This document shows, piece by piece, positions 56,311 to 64,000 of a stretch of 64,000 nt of DNA. A model generated the notes under the pieces. The model saw only the letters and a list, made by a program, of their open reading frames with translations, made no database searches and had not been told where the DNA came from. Both the position numbers and the translations under genes were made by a program. The DNA is from Begonia masoniana. Its lineage: Eukaryota; Streptophyta; Magnoliopsida; Cucurbitales; Begoniaceae. Numbering within the stretch: position 1 is the stretch's first letter; each line of letters begins with the position of its first letter. The DNA lies in NCBI GenBank assembly GCA_022432975.1, contig CM039509.1, forward strand, positions 18,613,760-18,677,759, read 5' to 3'.

Positions 56311-57566
56311 TATAACGACCCAATTTCCCAGTAAGATATTGTCCGCTCTGGGGATTGGGTCGTAGCCCAATATCCTCCTCTCACGGCTTTGTTTGACGAT
56401 GACTTCCCAGTCGATCACCCAACCTGGTACTACTCTCGCCGAAGCACTTTTAACTTTGGAGTTCTTATGGGATCCATTGTCAATTGTACTCCAAAACGCG
56501 TCTTATTATCTTGGAAGGATTTTCTTACATATGTTTCATTTTCATATACCTCCTCAAGCGATGTGGGATTGTGATGACCCCCTCTCTACGACCCGGGATT
56601 CACCTACACTCGAGTCCGGGATCCACCCCGCAACCCGAGGTTTGCCCTGCAGTCGTACTCATACGTACACATCTGGGTCATCAAAATCACCTCCCCAGAG
56701 GCCTAACCCGAGTGTAGCCGAATCCCTGACTCGAGTATAGGCAAATCCCGGGTTGTAAAGAGAGGGTCGTCACAATCCCACATCGCTTGGGGAAGTATAT
56801 GGAAATGAAACATATGTAAGGAAATCCTCCCAAGTTAGTAAGACGTGTTTTAGAGCACAATTAACAATGGATCCCATAAGAACTCTGAAGTTAAAAGTGC
56901 TTCGGCGAGAGTAGTACCAAGTTGGGTGACTGATTTGGAAGTCATCGCCAAACAAAACCGTGAAGGGAGGATATTGGGTTACGGCTAAATCTCCAGAGCG
57001 GACAATATCTTACGGGGAAAATGGGTCGTTATATATGGTATCAGAGTCTGTACCCAATCAAAAATGTGGCTACCGAGGACGTTGGGCCCCCGAGGGAGGT
57101 GATTGTGATGACCCAACCAGAAATGTGGCCAACGAGGACGTTGGGCCCCCGAGGGGGTGATTGTGATGACCTGAATGTGTACGTATGAGTACGATTGCGG
57201 GACAAACCTCGGGTTGCGGGGTAAACCTCGGGACCTAAGATGAGTGTAGGTGAATCCTAGACTCGAGTATAGGCGAATCCCAAGTCATAAAGGAGGTGGT
57301 CGTCACAATCCCACATCGCTTGGGGAAGTATATGGAAATGAAACATATGTAAGGAAACCTTCCCAAGATAGTAAGACGCGTTTTGGAACACAATTGGCAA
57401 CGGATGACATAAGAACTCCAAAGTTAAAAGTGCTTCGGCGAGAGTAGTACCAGGTTGGGTGATCGACTGGGAAGTCCTCGCCAAACAAAGCTGTGAGGGG
57501 AGGATATTGTGTTACGGCCCAATCCCTAGAGCGGACAATATCTTACAGGGAAAATGGGTCGTTATA
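56311..57566. mobile_element. Cassandra insertion with inverted LTRs
   Basis: Reverse-oriented LTR 56311-56577, spacer 56578-56766, forward LTR 56767-57033, primer site TGGTATCAGAGTC (57036-57048), internal region, forward LTR 57300-57566. Both outer ends are the 3' (U5) end of an LTR: TATAACGACCC on the left and GGGTCGTTATA on the right. A perfect duplication GAAAC flanks the whole (56306-56310 and 57567-57571). The spacer consists of two 3'-internal pieces facing each other, joined near AGGCCTAACC|CGAGTG. The internal region also has a duplicated AAATGTGGC..GTTGGGCCCCCGAGGG segment (57064-57160). Confidence 0.9.
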
Positions 57567-58739
57567 GAAACCATCTTTTCTACCATCTATTTTATATTTG
57601 ATGCTTCAATGGTAATTAGAATATATGCCTTTTTCCTTTTCTTTGTTCAAGTTTTTGGAGAAAAGAGGTTATTCTATTTTTTGAGAATTAAGTTTCTAAA
57701 CTTTTTTTGTGTGATTAAAATATTCCTTTTTGGTTGCTATCTCCATATATAAATTTCTCTCTTGATTAAAAAAATTAATTTTAATATAGTAACAAATCAA
57801 TAATGTAAAGAGAAAATATAAAGAGATTGCAAACGATATGTTAATGTGGTTTGACCAAACTACCTACGTCCGTACTCCAAAGTTACTTTTTGGAGATTCA
57901 TTTACCAATAACCCTTTAGTTACAAACGATTGACCTTCGAGGTGTCAACTCAACCTTCATAACTATTTCAAGGCGACATCTATCACACCCGGAGGTAGGT
58001 TGCTGAGACAAAAACGTCAGGTTGAGCGACTCGATCTTTGGAAAAGACTCGACTGCCCAACCAAGGCTAGGTTTCTTAGTGGAAGACTGAATTTACTTCA
58101 CCCACAAAAAATAAGCTGAAATTCAAATAGTGATTATAAAAGAATAAGATAATGGAATACTTGAATGAATCTAATAAAAACATGCAAAAAATAAAATATC
58201 AAACACTAAATAATTTTAAACAAATGATAATTAAAGAGAATAACAACAAAGAATTCCTCACTAAGACAAAGAAAACGCTCAAGAATATAAAGAGGAGCAT
58301 GAAGAAGGGGATCTACTCTTCAATGAGCAATAACAATATCAGCTTCCATGATCCTAACTTGGGAAATGGAGGGAGTCTTTGGGGTGAATGACTAACTAAG
58401 TAGAGATCAAATGCATGTAAAAATTCATTTTATCATTTTATTTCAAAAACCATGAATAGTTATAAAAATCCAGTGCATGGATTTTTAATGAAATCATTTC
58501 CCTTTCGTTTCAAAATAGGCTTAACGAGCAAAAGATTTTTATACCATTTTAAAACAGCTTCAACAAGCCATTAGTGAAGCAAGTTTAAAAACATTGTTAC
58601 ATACTTAGGTAGCTTAAATAAAGTAAACCCTACTGTTTTAATTAGAAAACTTCCCAGTGAAAAAGAAGAATCACTCAATGATCCCTCTGGCACATCATCA
58701 TAGAAAAGTGACAAATTGTAGATCCGGTCCCACCTCATG
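57567..58739. other. AT-rich sequence with copia-LTR-like remnant
   Basis: Around 57836-57880 AATGTGGTTTGACCAAACTACCTACGTCC resembles the TGGTTCGAC..TGCCTACGTCC block in the H LTRs, so this is probably an old copia LTR remnant on the opposite strand arrangement. The 79-codon ORF at 58152-58391 is lysine-rich and has no recognisable domain. Confidence 0.4.
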
Positions 58740-59384
58740 TGTAACACCCGACATTTTCGGTCATTTAATTGTCCCTAAAATTCACTGAACGGAATAAATT
58801 CGCTATAAGTGCTATGTTCAATTTTTTTGGAATTTAGATGCCGCCAATGTATTGGTTTAAGCAAATAGGGCGAAATGAGGGAGTCTTTGGGGTGAATGAC
58901 TAACTAAGTAGAGATCAAATGCATGTAAAAATTCATTTTATCATTTATTTCAAAAACCATGAATAGTTATAAAAATCCAGTGCATGGATTTTTAATGAAA
59001 TCATTTCCCTTTCGTTTCAAAATAGGCTTAACGAGCAAAAGATTTTTATACCATTTTAAAACAGCTTCAACAAGCCATTAGTGAAGCAAGTTTAAAAACA
59101 TTGTTACATACTTAGGTAGCTTAAATAAAGTAAACCCTACTGTTTTAATTAGAAAACTTCCCAGTGAAAAAGAAGAATCACTCAATGATCCCTCTGGCAC
59201 ATCATCATAGAAAAGTGACAAATTGTAGATCCGGTCCCACCTCATGTGTAACACCCGACATTTTCGGTCATTTAATTGTCCCTAAAATTCACTGAACGGA
59301 ATAAATTCGCTATAAGTGCTATGTTCAATTTTTTTGGAATTTAGATGCCGCCAATGTATTGGTTTAAGCAAATAGGGCGAAACT
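58369..59384. repeat. 507-bp tandem duplication across the F LTR start
   Basis: Unit 1 58369-58876, unit 2 58877-59384, almost identical (a T-run difference near 58437 and a C near 59383). Each contains about 370 bases of flank plus the first ~137 bases of the F LTR (starts TGTAACACCCGAC at 58740 and 59247). GAGGGAG occurs at both outer junctions and at the centre. Confidence 0.93.
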
Positions 59385-61792
59385 GAGGGAGTTAAGATAT
59401 ACGAGGTTTTAAACGGGAATCCGAAACAAAACCAGACACTTCTTTAATGAAACTCTCTCTCTCTCTCTTTCTCTCTCCCTCTCTCTGTGCATAAAACAGC
59501 AGAGCACCCCCTCCCCCTTTAATTTTTTCCCCTTTCATTTTCTTCTTCCCTCCCCTCCCTCTTTGTGTTTCTCTCTAGGCAACAAACCATGACGACGTCG
59601 ACAACGAACGGAAGCCCTCCTCTCCTCCATTTCTTCCGATTTCTTCATTTAAGGTAACCCCGTACGTTAGTTAATGAGATTAGGCTAGTTATTCATTAAT
59701 TTCGTTGGATGTTTTTAGGGTTTGGGTCTATTTTATTCCAAAGCATGTTAGAACATTATTTAAGGGTTCCAATGGATAAACTAAGGAAAAACAAAGCTCG
59801 TTCGATGAAAAACAGGAATTCGATCGAAAATCAGGTCTTTGCTAGGCAGCCTACGAATTTGTAACAAGATTTTTGAAACATGTTTTATCGTCGAAAACGA
59901 ATAAAAATCGAGAGAGTTACGACCGTTTGAATTTTAGCCTAAAAATAGGAGAAATTCGAGATTTTTGAATGAAAATTTGGTTATTTTAGGCTATTTGAAT
60001 GAGCTTGGGTCGTATTTTACCTATTTTATTAGTTAGCATTTTTGTAACGTGGTTTATGGTTCGATTATACGTGTTATAGGTTCGTGACTCGCCGAGGAAA
60101 TACGTTCAAGGCTTGCAAACTCTACGGACCTCGGGTAAGTTCATATGCATGTGTTGGCCCTTAAGACTCTACATCATGGAGGTACTAGGCTTTTACGTTG
60201 TCGGGTTTCTTGACGGGTAGATAGGTCGTTGATTACGTCTTAAGTTAGTGTTTATTTTATGTATTGTCTTGATGACTTGTCGTTTATTTTATGCTTCGAG
60301 AACTTCTCTTTTAATTATGTTATGTTTATGCACAATGTATGTTCATGCATCACGTTTTCAAGGAAAATCATACAAAATATTTTACGCACGTGATTTGAAG
60401 TTAAGAAAGATGAAAATGTAAATGTAAAGTACGGTTAAGTGTGAGACAGAGACTGGCATATGTTCTTGTCCTTCCCTGGGACTATGTAAAACTGTTCTCG
60501 CCAAGGACAACATGTATTTTATCCCTCTCTGGGACCCGGCAAAACCACTAACCAAGTCATGTATGTATCTGCGCCTGTTTCTCTATAAGCCTCACTTATA
60601 CCACATGTCCACTTGAATGTAAATGTAAAGTAATATTCATGTTTTTGAAACGTTCATGCATAGCATGTTCATCATTTGCATTATATGATCTTATTGAGCT
60701 TTAGGCTCATTAGTTGACCTCTATGATGTAGGTACAGATCTTACGGATCGTACGAATGAGGACTCAGAGCCTCAGGCCGATGTGTAGGTGCAGTTGGTTG
60801 GACGAGCTTGCGGGGGTTGGTTGCCACAGTCACACGTATTTTGACTCGTAGGTGAAGTTTTGAGGTGTATGCCACATTTGTGTAGTCTTAGTTATTATCC
60901 TTTTGAAAAAATATTGGAACTTTTTGGACTATTAGGTTGTGCATGGATACATTCGGTTTTTAGATCGATCCATGCAGTTTGATTTCTTAGATTCCGCCAC
61001 GTTTTCTAACACGTTTTGAGCTACATTTTTTAGTCGTGTTTTTGAAGTATTTTACGTTTAGAAAGGTAGGGAAAGGTTTTAGGTAAGTTTAATGTGAAGT
61101 GTAGGTGGATAAAATGTGGAAAATGTTGAAGTGGGAGAAAAAGGGGCGAAGTGGGTGCGTTGGGGGCGTTGTGCGCGTGCAGGGGTCGCGCTGGGTGTAC
61201 AGGATGCACGCACAAGGCACACGCAATCGATCAATCATGGCCAAGGGCTGATCGATTGGCGTTATGTCTAATTTTAGTCGGGGAACCAGAGCGCTCGCCG
61301 ATCGATTTCGCTTGGGTGCGATCGATTGGCTGTGGTACATGGTCGTCGCCAAGGAGGGCGCCGATCGATCGGCTTCCCAGAGCGCGCCACCTGGGCGCTG
61401 TGCATACCAGGGTGGGTGGCGCGCGTGCTGGATGTGTGCCACATGTGCGATGGCCGTGCAACATGGGTGCGCAATGGCTGCGCGACACACTCTCCCAGTG
61501 AGCGTGCTCTGCATGTCAAGTGCACCAAATCCATTTTTTTTCAAGTTTTGATTTTTAAACACGTTTCAACCCAACGTTTCGTGATACTTCCAAAACGTAT
61601 TTTCTGAACATTTTTCCACGCATTTTAACGATTTAAAAGACCCAAAAACCGAGTCAACATTTTACCAAAAATGATTTTAGGCTCAATTTAGAGTTTTAAA
61701 AAGTCAAAAAATTTCTACGTCCAAAATGTCCAAGCTTAGAGTCAACGTTACATAAAGTACCGTGGCGGCCCTGCGGGGCTGGGGTTGTCACA
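59247..61792 (+). repeat. F 5' LTR
   Basis: 2546 bp, TGTAACACCCGAC...GGGGTTGTCACA. It contains a CT-rich leader (59452-59580), the leader exons, and a GC-rich island with CGATCGAT.GGC words (61140-61500), in which overlapping ORFs on both strands are not credible genes. Confidence 0.88.
59589..60851 (+). promoter_or_regulatory. F LTR spliced-leader architecture with in-phase ORF
   Basis: Exon 1 has ATG 59589 to donor TTAAG|GTAACC (exon end 59653). Acceptor TTATAG before 60080, exon 2 60080-60134 (55 nt), donor 2 TCGG|GTAAGT, partly decayed hairpin GGCCCTTAAGACT then CTACATCATGG (60156-60179), branch-like CTTATTGAGCTTTAGGCTCAT (60690-60710), acceptor GATGTAG before 60732. From the ATG the joined frame is open for 79 codons to TAG 60849-60851, in phase at both junctions. 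A second, acidic frame through exons 2 and 3 ends at TAG 60785-60787 (NEDSEPQADV) and resembles E. Which, if either, is used is unknown. Confidence 0.55.
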
Positions 61793-61796
61793 GTTA

Positions 61797-61808
61797 TGGT
61801 ATCAAAAC
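61797..61808 (+). other. F primer-binding site (initiator tRNA-Met)
   Basis: TGGTATCAAAAC, two changes from the standard, four bases after the LTR end. Confidence 0.8.
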
Positions 61809-61954
61809 ACCTGGGTTTTAAAAGCGGTTCTGTAGATTGTCTGACTGTGCAATCCGCCATTTGCGATCGCTCCATCAAGTGTAAGTGTTTAAGTTTCCGT
61901 ACAAGTTTTAGTTTATTAAATTAAGTTTATTATTATGTATAAGATTTTCTTAGA

Positions 61955-62986
61955 ATGGTGAGATGCCGACACAGAGGAGCTGACGAGAGGGATTTTAGTG
62001 TCCGGCAATTGACAGAGCTTGTTGCTCGTCAATCCCGGCAATTCGAAATGTTAATGATCGGGAGAGATTTTGGGAATTCAAGCTTGAGTACTTCAGGGGA
62101 CCATAGTGATGAAAATTTTAGACGACTCCGACCTCCAACGTTCGATGGAGGACTTACGGATCCGGTCCACACCGAGGAGTGGATTCAAACGATGGAAGAT
62201 TTGTTTGACTTTGTTAAGGTAAAAGATGTAGAGAAGGTCTTTTATGTCGCGTTGCATCTCGAGCGTGACGCAAAACTTTGGTGGGTCACCATCCAGACCA
62301 CGACTAATGTGGGGGAAATGTTGTGGGGACCATTCAAGAATTTGTTTTGTGAAGAATACTTCTACAATGTCGTTTGGGCAAATAAGATATCAGAGTTTAC
62401 CCAGCTTCGACAGACAGGTTCGGTAACAGACTATGTTAGAGAGTTCGAAGCGCTAACCCATTTTGTCAGCCATCTAGAGAGGGAGAATAAAAGCAAGATA
62501 TACCATTTTGTGCAATGACTAAAGGAAGAAATTTATAGAGGCGTGAAGATATCTGGAGTTCAGGACATCTCATATACGGAAGTTGTTGTCAAATCTTTTG
62601 AGGTAGAAGAAATAGAACTTAAGAATAAAAATCAAAGGGAGTCCATTGAGAGGTTCCTCAGGGGTTTTCAACCACACCATGGAGAAGAAAGGCAACAACC
62701 AATGAGGGGAGTAAAAAAGATTGACAAGGAAGATATTGAACGAAGTCGACTGAAACGTATACAAGGACCTTTGCACAAACCACAATGCCCATGGTGTAAG
62801 AAAAACCATTTCGGTAAGTGTAAAGCAGGTTCGAGCCGATGTTTCAAATGTAATGAAGAATGTCATATCGCCTATAATTGCCCAAGATGGATTAAGGGCC
62901 CGGCAATAGTTGCACCGGAGGTTGCGACTCGCAGCAAACCCGTTGGTACCGAACCACCAGCGGGAAGATCAGGTACAATTTTATAG
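61955..62986 (+). pseudogene. F gag with one stop
   Basis: ATG 61955 (MVRCRHRGADERDFSVRQ). The gag domain has TEEWIQTMEDLFDF, LWWVTIQ and FTQLRQTGSVTDYV. A TGA at 62516-62518 splits it; the same frame continues to 62986. The nucleocapsid has CPWCKKNHFGKC and CFKCNEECHIAYNC. The end SGTIL then stop corresponds to the GTIL at the start of protease in A and B, after which similarity ends. Confidence 0.85.
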
Positions 62987-64000
62987 TGTTGGTTAATGAA
63001 ATAAAGAACGTTAAAATAGAGATGTAGTTTAGAATGAGGATTTAAAGTGATTTAATTGGATATTGCCTTAATGTGAAATAAGTATTGATATATGATTTGT
63101 TACCTTGTTGTTAGATTATGGGTTGATAGGATTATTGTTGTTGGGAGGTGGATGGGAAGTACTTAGGATTATTCTTATTATAACTATTATTTTTCCTTTA
63201 AGTGAAAAGATCTACTAGATTAAAAGGTTCCTTGGGGTGAAGATAAATTTAAGGATAGCTAGCTCATGGGTAGAAGGATGACCTCAATAACATGACGCCC
63301 GTAAGATATATGTTTACCCTACAAGATATTGTTAAAATGCTCAAAAGTTGGATTTCGTTTGGGACATATTGACTCGAGAACTATGATCGATTGCAGGGTC
63401 GAGGACCCGACGTTCGAATCCATATTAGAATAAAAAAACCAAGTGTATGAAGTGTCAGAATACAAGATAGGTACAGACTGATGCTCCCGAGGTAACAAAT
63501 AGGGTCGTATGATCAAGGACTACTCGATGTAGTAGGGGCGCTAGACGGAAGTTTTTCCAAGGATTTTGCTCTTATAGAATTCGGTGTCGCTTACCAATTT
63601 ACAGAGAGCTCAGGTACGATGTTAATTTAGGATGAGGAGGAATGTGTTAGAATACTTAAGGGAGAATGATTGTAAGAGAAACTAAGAGAAAGAAGAATGT
63701 TATAACGTACCCTATGATATAGTGAGATGATTTAAGGAGAGCCAAGTAGTTATCTCATAATTTTCTTTAATTGAAGCTAAGTACACACTATAAAACTAAG
63801 TAGTTAATATTCAAAATTTTTATAAGTGGACAATTAGAGTTGAAGTGATAACCATTAGGTAAAGTACGTGGGTTACGTTCTGGTGCGATAGTGGTGAGAA
63901 TATAGTAGGTTAAATATAGGATGATGGGGGACCTTAGAAAAAAAAGGGGTTAAGCATCAAGATGAATGACCTAGTGTAACTGTGATGAATTGTGAACACT
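62987..64000 (+). other. F internal sequence downstream of gag
   Basis: No recognisable coding. GGTACAATTTTAT (62969-62983) recurs in altered form as GGTACGATGTTAATTTAGGATGAGGAGG (63614-63641), and a similar AGGTACGGTCCC...TTAGGATGAGGG is found in E (44766-44818). This suggests a degenerate 3' region shared with E. Confidence 0.45.

Larger units (their letters stand above)
59247..64000 (+). mobile_element. Tekay-derived element F, 5' part (gag-only so far)
   Basis: 5' LTR 59247-61792, primer-binding site, leader, gag. Similarity to gag-pol stops at the first residues of protease, the same point as in E. The remainder to 64000 shows no RT or integrase in any frame I could recognise. The 3' LTR is not in the window. 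Confidence 0.75.

Noticed and set aside
56398..57482. 5S rRNA genes
   Set aside because: Only part of 5S is present, with many changes, embedded in TRIM LTRs with primer sites; these are Cassandra LTRs, not rRNA genes.
58152..58391. 79-codon lysine-rich ORF
   Set aside because: Low-complexity, AT-rich, no domain, next to a copia LTR remnant.
61089..61607. Six overlapping ORFs on both strands in the F LTR GC-rich island
   Set aside because: Openness in many frames at once reflects base composition, not coding.

Overview
This window looks like nuclear heterochromatin of a flowering plant, probably a eudicot. It is built almost entirely from LTR retrotransposons nested inside one another. The evidence is Ty3/gypsy chromoviruses of the Tekay (Del) type with a C-terminal chromodomain, Tork-like and other Ty1/copia elements, and Cassandra TRIM elements that carry a 5S-rRNA-like segment. 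I see no host protein gene, tRNA gene or CRISPR array. Species cannot be fixed from the sequence. I call the elements A to H.

Layout. 1-642 is the 3' part of an LTR related to family F, followed by a Cassandra LTR scrap (648-744). A 5'-truncated copia element (745-5480) keeps gag-pol in one frame with six stop codons. 5994-18417 is a solo LTR (family G, TSD AAGAT) interrupted by a complete Tekay element A (8001-17915, TSD CCAAA). Element B (18602-27867, TSD AACAA) is another Tekay element. 29377-55464 is a Tork-like copia element H (TSD TATAT/CATAT) split by about 22 kb of later insertions: a tandem Cassandra cluster (31241-32447) and a non-autonomous gag-only element E (32448-53092). Each LTR of E is itself interrupted, the left one by Tekay element C (33665-42817) and the right one by Galadriel-like element D (45839-51527, TSD CATAG). 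56311-57566 is a Cassandra insertion with inverted LTRs and TSD GAAAC. 58369-59384 is a 507-bp tandem duplication at the start of a further gag-bearing element F, which runs off the window end.

Every gag-pol reading frame is broken by stops or frameshifts, so none is likely to be autonomous now. Most stops are explicable as C-to-T or G-to-A changes at methylated cytosines.

Most interesting signal. The LTRs of six otherwise different families (A, B, C, E, F, G), on both strands, share one hidden architecture. In the sense direction it is: a 5' splice donor, a T-rich intron, a 39-55 nt middle exon, a strong second donor (usually GTAAGT), a short hairpin 19-24 nt downstream followed by CTACANCAT, a TACTRA branch-point-like motif, a TGTAG|GT acceptor, and a short exon with an acidic open frame. 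The hairpin stem changes sequence between families but keeps pairing. This suggests a selected, spliced LTR leader that may encode a small peptide. In E and F the exons can be joined in phase into frames of about 80-96 codons.
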